From: SIAJ01 sp963773845
GTDB lineage: Bacteria; Planctomycetota; Planctomycetia; Gemmatales; Gemmataceae
DNA length: 64,000 nucleotides
Reading direction: 5' to 3'
Assembly (NCBI GenBank): GCA_963773845.1
Contig: CAVZCU010000011.1
Coordinates: forward strand, 62,001-126,000
Shown: positions 27,841 through 36,440 of the stretch, piece after piece
Layout of the letters: every line of letters begins with the position of its first letter
Position numbering within the stretch: position 1 is the first letter of the stretch
Position numbers and translations under genes: made by a program
Notes under the pieces: model-generated
What the model was told of the DNA's origin: nothing
Databases searched by the model: none
What the model saw: the letters and a program-made list of their open reading frames with translations, nothing else

Positions 27841-28425
27841 ATGTCGAGAAAGGACCGTAAGCCGAAGGCCAAACCGTCCGGTGAAAAATGGATCGTGTAT
27901 ATCGTGCGGTGTGCCGATGGCTCGCTTTACACAGGGATCACCAAGGACGTGACACGCCGCTGCCAGCAGCATAACGCTGGAATGGCATCCCGGTACACCC
28001 GCAGCCGTCGCCCCGTCAAACTGATCTACCAGGAAGCTCATCCCGACCAGAGTTCGGCATTGAAACGGGAAGCAGCGATAAAGGCGATGAACCGACGAGA
28101 GAAACTGACGATGATCCATCAGAGAAAAAAAACTGCCAAGGGAGTGCGAGAGATCGCTCACCTGGAAGACATCCCCAACATCGGTCCTGCCATCGCCGCC
28201 GATCTGCGCCAGTTGGGGATCACCACGCCCGCCGAGTTGCCGGGGCGTGATCCTTTTTCGATGTACGACGACCTCTGCCGAATCACGGGCAAACGCCACG
28301 ACCCGTGCCTGCTCGACACCTTCATTGCCGCCGTTCGGTTCATGGAGGGAGCGCCGAAGAAACCGTGGTGGAAGTACACGGCGGAAAGAAAACGAGTGAT
28401 GGCGGCACGAGATTCAGCAAAATGA
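27841..28425 (+). CDS. GIY-YIG endonuclease-Cdd1 fusion, copy 2 (intact)
   Basis: From MSRKDRKPKAKPSGEKWIVY the protein runs 194 residues. The GIY-YIG domain holds IVYIVRCADGSLYTGITKDV and RRCQQHNAGMASRYTRSRRP, with the metal-binding Glu probably in LKREAAIKAMNRREKL. A Cdd1-type helix-hairpin-helix region follows (LEDIPNIGPAIAADLRQLG, then LCRITGKRHDPCLLDTFIAA). Cdd1 segments are known from mitomycin-resistance and toxin-locus proteins; a fusion to GIY-YIG suggests a structure-specific nuclease. It overlaps the next gene's ATG by four bases. A disrupted second copy is at 13145 and a 5' fragment at 44222. Confidence 0.85.
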   Translation: MSRKDRKPKAKPSGEKWIVYIVRCADGSLYTGITKDVTRRCQQHNAGMASRYTRSRRPVKLIYQEAHPDQSSALKREAAIKAMNRREKLTMIHQRKKTAKGVREIAHLEDIPNIGPAIAADLRQLGITTPAELPGRDPFSMYDDLCRITGKRHDPCLLDTFIAAVRFMEGAPKKPWWKYTAERKRVMAARDSAK

Positions 28426-28673
28426 CAACCCTCTACGAAGACTCCTGGTACACCTTCCAGTTTGCCGATGACCGAATCATTCCTCGTTTCCACTTGGAGG
28501 ACATCGAGGCTGGACGGCGGGTGTCAGTCTTCAAGATCGACCCCGGCACGAGCGAGCGGTTGAGCCTACTGGCGACAGCGACGGTGGGCGATGGCGGTTG
28601 GGTGGACCTTCAAGAGCCGATCATCGTGAAGGCCGGAGAAGCGTTTATCGCCGTGCCTGACGAGGAAGTGTGA
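28422..28673 (+). CDS. Uncharacterised small protein, copy 2
   Basis: The ATG overlaps the GIY-YIG stop (ATGA). The 83-residue product MTTLYEDSWYTFQFADDRII, then RFHLEDIEAGRRVSVFKIDP and DGGWVDLQEPIIVKAGEAFI, aligns with the protein at 16457-16735. It looks all-beta. Coupled translation with the nuclease hints at a shared task, but in the other copy the homologue is separated from it, so the link is weak. Confidence 0.6.
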   Translation: MTTLYEDSWYTFQFADDRIIPRFHLEDIEAGRRVSVFKIDPGTSERLSLLATATVGDGGWVDLQEPIIVKAGEAFIAVPDEEV

Positions 28674-28771
28674 ACCACAATGGCGACCCGCACCCTTCAA
28701 TGCCTTTGAAGGACAGGACCGCTGCGGGCCGTTCGATGTCTGTGGCGTCAGCCGGTTCGCCGAGGCTTCCT

Positions 28772-30646
28772 TCAATCCACCGTTTCAAACTGGCTCACGT
28801 CTTCAAGGACCAAATCGTAATGCGGTTCAATCGGCGGGTCGTCGCCGGAGTAATTATGTTGGTTGATCCGCCCCGAAACACGAATGGTCTTCCCCATAAA
28901 GTGCTTGCCGACATCTTGGATTCCGACCATCTGCAGTTGCTTCACAACTTTTGAAGTCAGAATGGCCGTGAACTGTTTCTCTTCAAATTTCCTTGGCGGC
29001 TGAGGATGGAGGCACATATCGTCGGGGCCGTGGCCGACGACGTAGCGAGAATCCTTCTCCGTAGTCAACTTGATCTCAGTTGGCTTCGTCACCGCTTGGA
29101 CCTTGAATTCCACCGTCAAAGTATTTGACTTGCTGCCGTCGATTGCCTTTCCTCTCGCTTTTTCCTGCTCCAGCATCACTTCATCTGGCGTGTACACTTT
29201 CTTCTTCTCGACCTTCGATTTCGGCAATCCCGTCTGCGGCGGCTTCTCTGCCTCCTTCACTTCGAGTTCCAATCTCCCCGTGGTGAGGGTCATTCCGGGA
29301 GACCCCAGCCGAACTTCACCTACAACCGGAACGTCTTCATACTTAATGTGGAACTTTCCAGTTCCGTATAGAGTCCATTCAACATCTTTCTCTCGATCTG
29401 TCACTGGCCGAAGAGCGAGTTCCAAATGAATCAGGTCAACCTCTTTCCCCGGTGCGACGGACCCCTTCTTGATTATCCCAAATATAGACCTCTTCTTGAT
29501 CGTGACCGCCTTGTTGTTAGCGTCCGTGATAAGCGGAGGGTTCTTCTGGAAATACTCTGCTTCCTCACGAAAAGGCACTTCATTTTTTCCGTTGTTGCGA
29601 AGTCGGAGGACGAGAGTCACGGTTTCCCCGACCTGATAGACACGATTCTCACCAAGTTGAATACCGATCTGCACGCCGTTGACCTCCTTGCCCCATGACG
29701 TGACCTTCTCTTTCTCCTTCTCCTGATTCGTTGCCGGTTCCACAGGTTTCTCGACAGTTGGCTTCTTTTCGTCTTGCCCCGCAGCCGCACGGTAGGTCAG
29801 AAGCGTGGCCCCGCTCGCCAGGGAACCGATCATCAACACGACGGCGACCATAACCTTGAGTTTGCTGCACAACATTGCTTTCACTACTCCTTCTGTTAGG
29901 GCGGCAACTTTTGCGGAGATCACGCCAACCGCCTTACCAGCCGCAAGTAGATTTGCGACTTTGATCGTGGAAGACACCACCGAGGTCGGCACATTTGCAG
30001 ATGCCACGGCTTGCGAAAGCGCAGCCGCCAACGATCCGCCCGAAACCGCCAACCCGTGACGGGCCAACCTCTTCGCCAGCATTCCCCTTGCCCTCGCCAG
30101 CCGACTCGCTACCGTTCCCTCGGGAATGGCGAGTTGCCGGGCCACTTCGATGCGGGTCTTGCTTTCAAGGTCACACAGGACGATCATGACCCGGTGCTTT
30201 TCCGGCAGGCAACTCAATTCCTGATCCAGCAAGACCAGGAGATCATCGCCACGAGACTCTGCAACGACGGGTTCAGGCATTTCCATTATCTGCATCTCAC
30301 GCACCCCCCGCTTTGCCGCCGTCGCCCGTAGCCTCACTGCTGTTTGATACGCCACGCCGTAGAGCCAGTTGCCAACCATTTCTCTGGGCATTACTGTCGT
30401 CGCCTTGCGAACAAGAACGAGGAAACTAGCCTGAAACGCATCCTCGGCATCGTGTGGGCTGTGGAGAAGTCGGCGACAGACGCCCCATACCATCGGGGCG
30501 TGCCGATGCACAAGCGCAGCGAGGGCTTCGTTGTCCCGATGACTCAGGAAACGGGTCAATAATTCTCCATCGGTCCTCCCGGCCCCGTCTCGCTCAGTTG
30601 CGGTTCGGAGTTGCTGGATGACCAGTTTCAACGGACTCGTCGGCAT
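28772..30646 (-). CDS. ECF sigma factor fused to membrane segment and C-terminal sensor-like domains
   Basis: A 624-residue protein. Residues 1-100 hold sigma-2 (LAALVHRHAPMVWGVCRRLL, HDAEDAFQASFLVLVRKATT). Residues 120-190 hold sigma-4 (MIVLCDLESKTRIEVARQLA, IPEGTVASRLARARGML). A single membrane helix (MVAVVLMIGSLASGATLLT) lies near 275. Next comes a beta-rich module opening SWGKEVNGVQIGIQLGENRV. The last part, ending HFMGKTIRVSGRIN then YDLVLEDVSQFETVD, looks OB-like and resembles the small protein at 44460. The design suggests a membrane-tethered sigma factor whose outer domain senses a signal. No anti-sigma gene is adjacent. The damaged relative is at 980-4424. Confidence 0.8.
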   Translation of the reverse strand: MPTSPLKLVIQQLRTATERDGAGRTDGELLTRFLSHRDNEALAALVHRHAPMVWGVCRRLLHSPHDAEDAFQASFLVLVRKATTVMPREMVGNWLYGVAYQTAVRLRATAAKRGVREMQIMEMPEPVVAESRGDDLLVLLDQELSCLPEKHRVMIVLCDLESKTRIEVARQLAIPEGTVASRLARARGMLAKRLARHGLAVSGGSLAAALSQAVASANVPTSVVSSTIKVANLLAAGKAVGVISAKVAALTEGVVKAMLCSKLKVMVAVVLMIGSLASGATLLTYRAAAGQDEKKPTVEKPVEPATNQEKEKEKVTSWGKEVNGVQIGIQLGENRVYQVGETVTLVLRLRNNGKNEVPFREEAEYFQKNPPLITDANNKAVTIKKRSIFGIIKKGSVAPGKEVDLIHLELALRPVTDREKDVEWTLYGTGKFHIKYEDVPVVGEVRLGSPGMTLTTGRLELEVKEAEKPPQTGLPKSKVEKKKVYTPDEVMLEQEKARGKAIDGSKSNTLTVEFKVQAVTKPTEIKLTTEKDSRYVVGHGPDDMCLHPQPPRKFEEKQFTAILTSKVVKQLQMVGIQDVGKHFMGKTIRVSGRINQHNYSGDDPPIEPHYDLVLEDVSQFETVD

Positions 30647-30784
30647 CGTCTCGAACCTCGTCTCGGTCGCTCTCTACATTTCTTTCCCCGCAGTGGGGCC
30701 GTTTGATCCATTACTTTTCACGGGCGGCTGGTTTTCGCCCAACCACATGACGAAATGGCTGCGCAATCTGGTGAATGTGGCCGT

Positions 30785-31369
30785 CTACTTTGCGCCCCGC
30801 TTCGCCGCCTCCAACGAGTACGTCGGATCGGCCTCGTCCCACTTCACGTCGCCGGAAGGACCGTAGATCGTCGGGACGTGCTGCCCTGCCAATCGGAGCC
30901 ACGTTTGCACCTGGGTCCGGTGATGGCAGGTATGCAGCGCTCGCCGCCAGAAGACCCATATCCTCTCCCGCTGCAATCCGCCGAAGAAGGTCCGCTGCTC
31001 CAACCACCACGAAGTCGTCCCAGCCGCAAGCTGCGGGAGCCTTCTCTTCACGAGCCAGAGATACTTGTCGATGTAGGGTTGCACGACCGGCTTTTCGCCA
31101 GATGGCAGGAGTTCTTCGACGGGCGGTTCCTCCGTGCCAACGAACTGGCCGAAGAAGCGCCGCTCCGACAAAAGTTGATGCACGAGGATGGTTCGGATCG
31201 GGTTCGTTTTCTCGTGCGGCTTGAAGTCGAGCAGATCGTCCGGGACGGCCCGCCACATGCTCACCGTCTTGTTCGCTTCGCTGGCGTAGGTGGTCACGAC
31301 ATGCTGGAAGACCGGCTCGACCGCCTTCGGAATCTCGGCGTCGGGAATGGCAATGAAGTCGTAGTTCAT
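30785..31369 (-). CDS. DinB-superfamily protein, copy 2
   Basis: MNYDFIAIPDAEIPKAVEPV and on for 194 residues, with His in RTILVHQLLSERRF and in ALHTCHHRTQVQTWLRLAGQ, as in the copy at 13710-14294. Differences between the copies are mostly conservative (for example QEPPVEELLPPGE against EEPPVEELLPSGE), consistent with two functional paralogues. The start overlaps by four bases the stop of a short coiled-coil-like frame (EQVQAKIADLEQQLRQVMEE), which might itself be translated. The reaction is unknown. Confidence 0.8.
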   Translation of the reverse strand: MNYDFIAIPDAEIPKAVEPVFQHVVTTYASEANKTVSMWRAVPDDLLDFKPHEKTNPIRTILVHQLLSERRFFGQFVGTEEPPVEELLPSGEKPVVQPYIDKYLWLVKRRLPQLAAGTTSWWLEQRTFFGGLQRERIWVFWRRALHTCHHRTQVQTWLRLAGQHVPTIYGPSGDVKWDEADPTYSLEAAKRGAK

Positions 31370-31445
31370 AGCTGATGTTCCTCCATCACCTGCCGCAGTT
31401 GTTGTTCGAGGTCGGCAATCTTCGCTTGCACCTGCTCCCTTGAAT

Positions 31446-31462
31446 ATACCCTACCAGGGTAT
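31446..31462. promoter_or_regulatory. Perfect palindrome, likely operator of the RcnR/CsoR-type repressor
   Basis: ATACCCT and AGGGTAT are separated by three bases, 45 bp upstream of the repressor start. C- and G-tracts flanked by A/T are typical CsoR/RcnR-family operators, so autoregulation of the repressor and the two ATPases is likely. Confidence 0.6.
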
Positions 31463-31507
31463 TGTATAATGACCTTGTTCGATGTCCTCGCTCTGGAGAC
31501 ACGACCT

Positions 31508-31786
31508 ATGGCCCATACTATCCGAGACAAGAAGAAGATGCTCAATCGGGTGCGCCGCATCCGAGGTCAGATCGACGCAGTGGAGAAAGCGCTCGATCAG
31601 GAGAAAGATTGCTCCACGATCCTTCTGACCATTGCGGCCTGCCGAGGAGCGATCAACGGCTTAATGGCCGAGATCATCGAAGGCCACATTCGTCACCACG
31701 TCGTTGATCCCGACCAGCACCCTACATCGGAGAAGGCCAAGGCCGCTCAGGAGTTGATCGACGTGCTGAAGGCGTACCTGAAGTAA
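31508..31786 (+). CDS. RcnR/FrmR-type (DUF156) metal-sensing repressor
   Basis: From the ATG at 31508 the 92-residue protein starts MAHTIRDKKKMLNRVRRIRG and carries QEKDCSTILLTIAACRGAIN and EIIEGHIRHHV. His3, Cys35, His60 and His64 are all present, the ligand set that binds Ni/Co in RcnR and contributes in FrmR. An earlier in-frame start at 31469 would place the operator against the start codon and is less likely. It is followed by two P-type ATPases in the same direction, so it probably represses them until a metal cation, perhaps Ni or Co, is bound. Metal identity is inferred from residues only. Confidence 0.85.
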   Translation: MAHTIRDKKKMLNRVRRIRGQIDAVEKALDQEKDCSTILLTIAACRGAINGLMAEIIEGHIRHHVVDPDQHPTSEKAKAAQELIDVLKAYLK

Positions 31787-31807
31787 ACCGGCCATAGGAA
31801 TTGCACC

Positions 31808-33745
31808 ATGAACCAGAATGCGACAGCTTCAGCCCAAGCGAACGCCCCCAAGAGCCATCCTCACGCCGAGGGACTTGACCACGAACACAACGGCCCGGAG
31901 GAAGAGGGCCACGAACACGCCCTGGAGTGGGTCGATCTGGTGCGGATCGGCCTCGTGGCACTGGCCTGCCTCGCCAGTTGGCTGGGTGTCTGGCAGCATT
32001 TCATCAGCTTCGACGTGATCGCACTCGTGGCGACTCTGATTGGCGGCTATCCGATCTTCAAGGAGGCGGTCGCCAACCTCATCGTCCGACGCATGACGAT
32101 GGAACTCTCCATGACCATCGCCTTGGGTGCAGCCCTGGCGATTGGCGAGTTCTTCACCGCTCTGGTCATTGTCCTGTTTGTTCTCATTGCCGAGGTACTG
32201 GAAGGGCTGACCGTTGGCCGAGGGCGGCGAGCCATCAAAGACCTTCTTGATCTTTTGCCGCAGCACGCATTTGTCCAGCGTGGGGGTGTGACGACAGAAA
32301 TCAGGGCTGCTGAAGTCCTGGTGGGCGATGTGGTTCTGGTCAAACCTGGCGCTCGTCTCCCGGTGGACGGCGTTGTAGTGGCCGGGAACTCTTTCGTGAA
32401 TCAGGCTCCGATCACCGGCGAGTCGATGCCGGTCGAGAAAGGTGTCGGGGCAACCGTTTACGCCGGTACCATCAACCAGTCCGGCGTCATCGAGGTCCGA
32501 ACCAAGAATATCGGACCAGATACCGCCTTCGGGAAAATCATCGAGGCGGTGGAGCGGGCCGAGCAGTCTCGTGCGCCCATTCAGAAGACCGCCGACCGTT
32601 TGGCCGGGTATTTGGTCTACTTCGCCCTCGGTTGTGCTGTGCTGACATTCCTGGTGACGCAAGACATGCGATCCACCATCTCGGTTGTCATCGTGGCAGG
32701 TGCGTGCGGCATAGCGGCGGGAACGCCACTGGCCGTTCTGGGAGCCATTGGCCGTGCTGCCCGTCAGGGGGCAATCATCAAGGGTGGCCTTTATCAGGAG
32801 GCTCTTGGAACGGTGGACACCATTGTTCTCGACAAGACCGGCACGCTGACTCTCGGCAACCCCGAAGTTACCGGCGTGTTTCCATGTCCGGGCGTCACTG
32901 TGGAAGCTGTGGTGGAAGCGGCGGCGATTGCCGAGCGGCCTTCCGAGCATCCTCTTGCCAAAGCGATCTTGGAGAAAGCGGGAAAGTTGTCCCTCGGCAT
33001 CACCGAACCGGAACACTTCGAGTATGTTCCCGGCAAAGGCATCGTCTGTTCCGTAGGCGGCGAGCGGATCATCGTCGGCAACCGGGGCTTCCTGGCATTG
33101 CAAAGTATCGACACAACTGCCTTGGCCGCATCCCCCGATCACGCATCCGAAGTGTTGGTGGCCCGCCGTGGACGGTTGCTGGGGTCACTCCACATCGCTG
33201 ACGCACTGCGGGCGGAGTCCATACAGGCAGTGGCCGAACTGCGAAAAATGGGCCTGCGAACGATCCTGCTGACCGGAGACGCAGCAGCCATCGCCAATGC
33301 CATCGGAAAGCAGTTGGGTATTGACCAAGTAGAGGCCGAACTGCTCCCCGACGAGAAGGTAGCTCGCATCGAGTCGTTGATGGCGATGGGCAAGAAGGTC
33401 GTCATGATCGGGGACGGCATCAACGATGCTCCAGCACTCACTCAGGCGAACGTCGGCGTGGCGATGGGATCCGGGACCGATGTGGCTCGTGAGAGTGCCG
33501 ACGTGGTGCTTCTAGGGAACGACCTATTGAAGTTCGTGGAGACGCTGCGGATCGCTCGCCGTTGCCGCCGCATCATCTGGTTCAACTTCGCCGGGACGAT
33601 GCTCGTGGATAGCCTCGGCATGGGGCTGGCGGCGTTTGGCTTCCTTAATGCGCTTCTTGCGGCCTTTATTCACGTTTCCTCGGAACTCGTCTTCATCATG
33701 AACTCGGCTCGGTTGTTGTCGGCTAGTAGCTCGAAGGGTCGTTAA
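31808..33745 (+). CDS. Heavy-metal P1B-type ATPase with unusual ACG transmembrane motif
   Basis: The 645-residue pump lacks an N-terminal HMA domain but has a His-rich tail (SHPHAEGLDHEHNGPEEEGH). Actuator PITGESMPVEKG, phosphorylation site VLDKTGTLTLGNPEVTG, the P1B-specific SEHPLAKAI and hinge MIGDGINDAPALTQANVGVA are all present. The membrane metal motif, normally CPC, SPC or TPC, reads AGACGIAAGTPLAVLG: Cys is kept but no Pro follows. Metal selectivity therefore cannot be read off by rule. The stop is directly followed by the next ATPase's ATG. With the RcnR-like repressor it likely exports a transition metal. Confidence 0.85.
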   Translation: MNQNATASAQANAPKSHPHAEGLDHEHNGPEEEGHEHALEWVDLVRIGLVALACLASWLGVWQHFISFDVIALVATLIGGYPIFKEAVANLIVRRMTMELSMTIALGAALAIGEFFTALVIVLFVLIAEVLEGLTVGRGRRAIKDLLDLLPQHAFVQRGGVTTEIRAAEVLVGDVVLVKPGARLPVDGVVVAGNSFVNQAPITGESMPVEKGVGATVYAGTINQSGVIEVRTKNIGPDTAFGKIIEAVERAEQSRAPIQKTADRLAGYLVYFALGCAVLTFLVTQDMRSTISVVIVAGACGIAAGTPLAVLGAIGRAARQGAIIKGGLYQEALGTVDTIVLDKTGTLTLGNPEVTGVFPCPGVTVEAVVEAAAIAERPSEHPLAKAILEKAGKLSLGITEPEHFEYVPGKGIVCSVGGERIIVGNRGFLALQSIDTTALAASPDHASEVLVARRGRLLGSLHIADALRAESIQAVAELRKMGLRTILLTGDAAAIANAIGKQLGIDQVEAELLPDEKVARIESLMAMGKKVVMIGDGINDAPALTQANVGVAMGSGTDVARESADVVLLGNDLLKFVETLRIARRCRRIIWFNFAGTMLVDSLGMGLAAFGFLNALLAAFIHVSSELVFIMNSARLLSASSSKGR

Positions 33746-36295
33746 ATGAACACGCAGCCCGGTATTGACACTTTGCCCGGCCTTTCGGAAGCGGAAGCAA
33801 CTCTTCGCTTACAGCAGCACGGCTACAACGAACTTCCCTCATCCAAAAGTCGCAGCATTTTTGCGACCGCCTGGGATGTGGTCCGGGAGCCGATGTTCCT
33901 TCTGCTGCTGGCCTGCGGCACGATCTACTTGGTCCTGGGCGACGTGCAAGAAGCCGTGATGCTCCTCGGTTTTGTCTTCGTGGTTCTGGGCATCACGCTT
34001 TACCAGGAACGAAAGACGGAGCGGGCGCTGGAAGCCCTGCGTGACCTCTCCAGCCCTCGTGCGCTGGTGATCCGTGGCGGCGAGCGGAAGCGCATTGCGG
34101 GCCGTGATGTCGTTCCTGATGACGTCGTGGTACTGGCCGAAGGTGATCGAGTCCCGGCAGATTCCGTGGTGCTTTCGTGCAACAACCTGTCCACCGATGA
34201 GTCGCTGCTGACCGGCGAATCCGTTCCGGTCAGAAAAGTTGCCTGGGACGGAGTGCGAGAGATGACTCGGCCTGGAGGCGAAGACCTTCCCTTCGTCTTC
34301 TCTGGCACGCTGATCGTCCAGGGCCAAGGGATCGCCAAAGTGCGGTCCACTGGCATCCACACCGAAATGGGTAACATCGGCAAGGCCCTGCAAACGGTCC
34401 AGGTGGAAGGAACCCGGCTGCAAAAAGAAGTCGGGATTCTCGTTCGGCGAGTGGCGATCTTCGGATTGGCCCTGTGCATCATCGTGATCGTTGTCTATGG
34501 CCTCACCCGTGGCAACTGGCTCCAGGGGTTCCTGGCCGGGATCACTCTGGCGATGGCGATGTTGCCGGAAGAATTCCCCGTCGTTCTCACCATCTTCCTC
34601 GCCTTGGGTGCGTGGCGTTTGTCGAAGATGAACGTCCTGGCTCGGCGTGTGCCGGTGATTGAAACTCTCGGTTCGGCCACGGTCCTCTGTGTGGACAAGA
34701 CCGGCACGCTCACCGTCAATCGCATGTCAATCCGCAAGCTGGCCGTGGGCGGGACCGTACTTGATGTCGAGCAACAGGCTGCCCAGGCGTTGCCCGAAGA
34801 GTTCCACGAAATCGTGGAGTTCGGCATTTTGGCGAGCCAGCGTGACCCGTTCGACCCGATGGAAAAAGCTTTTCACGACCTCGGCAACGCCCGTCTCGCT
34901 CAAACCGAACACCTACATGCTGACTGGACGCTGGAGCGTGGCTACTCATTGTCGCCGAGCCTTCTAGCAATGTCGCATGTTTGGAAGTCGCCGACAGGCA
35001 AAGAATTCGTCCTGGCGACGAAAGGTGCTCCGGAAGCCATCGCTGACTTGTGCCATTTGAACACCGAGCGCACGAAGGCGATTGGCGAGCAAGTTGCGGC
35101 GATGGCCCAGGATGGACTCCGAGTGCTGGGAGTCGCCAAGGGCGTGTTCGGGCAACAGGCTTTGCCCGGCGAGCAGCATGACTTCACCTTCGAGTTCCTG
35201 GGACTCGTTGGGTTGGCCGACCCTGTGCGTCCGACCGTTCCCGCTGCCGTTGAAGAGTGCTACACGGCGGGAATCCGGGTCGTGATGATTACCGGCGATC
35301 ACCCGACCACGGCCAAGAGCATTGCTCGGCAGGCGGGGATCAAGCCCGTGGACGAGATCATCACCGGCCCCGAAGTGGAGAAGTTGGACGAAGCGGAACT
35401 GCAAATTCGGGTGCGAACCATCAACGTCTTCGCCCGCATGGTCCCGGAACAAAAGCTGCGGCTGGTGAATGCGCTGAAGGCCAACGGCGAGGTCGTCGCC
35501 ATGACCGGCGACGGCGTGAACGACGCTCCGGCCCTCAAAGCCGCCCACATCGGCATTGCAATGGGAGGGCGTGGGACCGACGTGGCCCGTGAAGCCGCTT
35601 CACTGGTTTTGCTCGACGATGATTTCGCATCTATCGTCCAGTCGGTTCGCATGGGGCGGCGAATATTCGATCACCTACAAAAGGCGATGACCTACATCGT
35701 GGCGGTCCATGTGCCGATTGCCGGGATGTCGCTGGTGCCGGTCTTGCTCGGCGGGCCGATTGCCCTCATGCCAGTGCATATCTTGTTTCTCGAACTGGTG
35801 ATCGACCCTGCCTGCTCCATCGTTTTTGAAGCCGAACCGGAAGACGCTGATGTGATGAGCCGCCCGCCTCGAAACCCAACCACGCCCTTGTTTGGCAGCC
35901 GACTTCTTGGCCTTGGTTTCTTGCAAGGTGCGAGCGCATTGCTGATCGTCCTGGCGATTTACTTATCGGCGTTGTGGGGATGGCTCAATGAGTCGGACGC
36001 CACTGCATTGAGCTTCACCACGCTGGTCGTCGCTAACCTGGGCCTGATTTTTGCCAACCGTTCATGGACCCGCACGATCTGGTCCACGCTGCGGACTCCG
36101 AACGCTGCCCTCTGGTGGGTCATCGGCGGCACGACCTTCTTCCTCGGGCTGGTTCTTTACGTCCCGTTTTTGCGTGACCTGTTCCACTTCTCGACTCTTC
36201 ATCCCGATGACCTGGCGCTCTGCTTGACGGGAGGATTTGTGAGCATTCTCTGGTTCGAGGCATTGAAGATGTTCAAAAAGAAGTGGTGGGCTTGA
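33746..36295 (+). CDS. P-type cation ATPase (P2-like, PEEFP motif)
   Basis: The 849-residue protein has the P2-type plan: cation ATPase N-terminal domain (GLSEAEATLRLQQHGYNELP), LLTGESVPV, LCVDKTGTLTVN, ATKGAPEAIADLCHL, GIRVVMITGDHPTTAKSIAR, and AMTGDGVNDAPALKAAHIGI, plus about ten membrane helices. In M4, where Ca2+ pumps carry PEGLP, this enzyme has LAMAMLPEEFPVVLT, so the transported ion is uncertain. The C-terminal membrane domain is complete. The gene starts one base after the stop of the P1B pump, so the pair forms one transcription unit with the metal sensor. Confidence 0.85.
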   Translation: MNTQPGIDTLPGLSEAEATLRLQQHGYNELPSSKSRSIFATAWDVVREPMFLLLLACGTIYLVLGDVQEAVMLLGFVFVVLGITLYQERKTERALEALRDLSSPRALVIRGGERKRIAGRDVVPDDVVVLAEGDRVPADSVVLSCNNLSTDESLLTGESVPVRKVAWDGVREMTRPGGEDLPFVFSGTLIVQGQGIAKVRSTGIHTEMGNIGKALQTVQVEGTRLQKEVGILVRRVAIFGLALCIIVIVVYGLTRGNWLQGFLAGITLAMAMLPEEFPVVLTIFLALGAWRLSKMNVLARRVPVIETLGSATVLCVDKTGTLTVNRMSIRKLAVGGTVLDVEQQAAQALPEEFHEIVEFGILASQRDPFDPMEKAFHDLGNARLAQTEHLHADWTLERGYSLSPSLLAMSHVWKSPTGKEFVLATKGAPEAIADLCHLNTERTKAIGEQVAAMAQDGLRVLGVAKGVFGQQALPGEQHDFTFEFLGLVGLADPVRPTVPAAVEECYTAGIRVVMITGDHPTTAKSIARQAGIKPVDEIITGPEVEKLDEAELQIRVRTINVFARMVPEQKLRLVNALKANGEVVAMTGDGVNDAPALKAAHIGIAMGGRGTDVAREAASLVLLDDDFASIVQSVRMGRRIFDHLQKAMTYIVAVHVPIAGMSLVPVLLGGPIALMPVHILFLELVIDPACSIVFEAEPEDADVMSRPPRNPTTPLFGSRLLGLGFLQGASALLIVLAIYLSALWGWLNESDATALSFTTLVVANLGLIFANRSWTRTIWSTLRTPNAALWWVIGGTTFFLGLVLYVPFLRDLFHFSTLHPDDLALCLTGGFVSILWFEALKMFKKKWWA

Positions 36296-36307
36296 CGAGG
36301 AGCAAAC

Positions 36308-36385
36308 ATGACCACCGACGAAACTTCCCGCCCGATTGATCCGATGGTGCGCATTGGCCACGTCAACCTGAAAATCGGCGACCGT
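36308..36385 (+). pseudogene. 5' remnant of a VOC-family gene
   Basis: MTTDETSRPIDPMVRIGHVN then LKIGDR parallels the first 26 residues of the VOC protein at 15845 (RPIDSQVRIGHVHLKVADL). After that the sequence becomes unrelated and no fold is left. A GAGGAG precedes the ATG. The fragment is a truncated duplicate, cut where the arsenic island begins. Confidence 0.6.
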
Positions 36386-36440
36386 TGCAAAAATCACCAC
36401 CGAACACATCCTCTCAGCTTTTTCACCCCGGCAAGACACA

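Noticed and set aside
30618..30866. Plus-strand frame with a hydrophobic stretch
   Set aside because: Spans the start of the sigma-factor gene and the end of the DinB gene on the other strand; no ribosome-binding site.
31829..33142. 437-codon frame on the minus strand
   Set aside because: It is antisense to the P1B ATPase, has no domain and its codons mirror the real gene.
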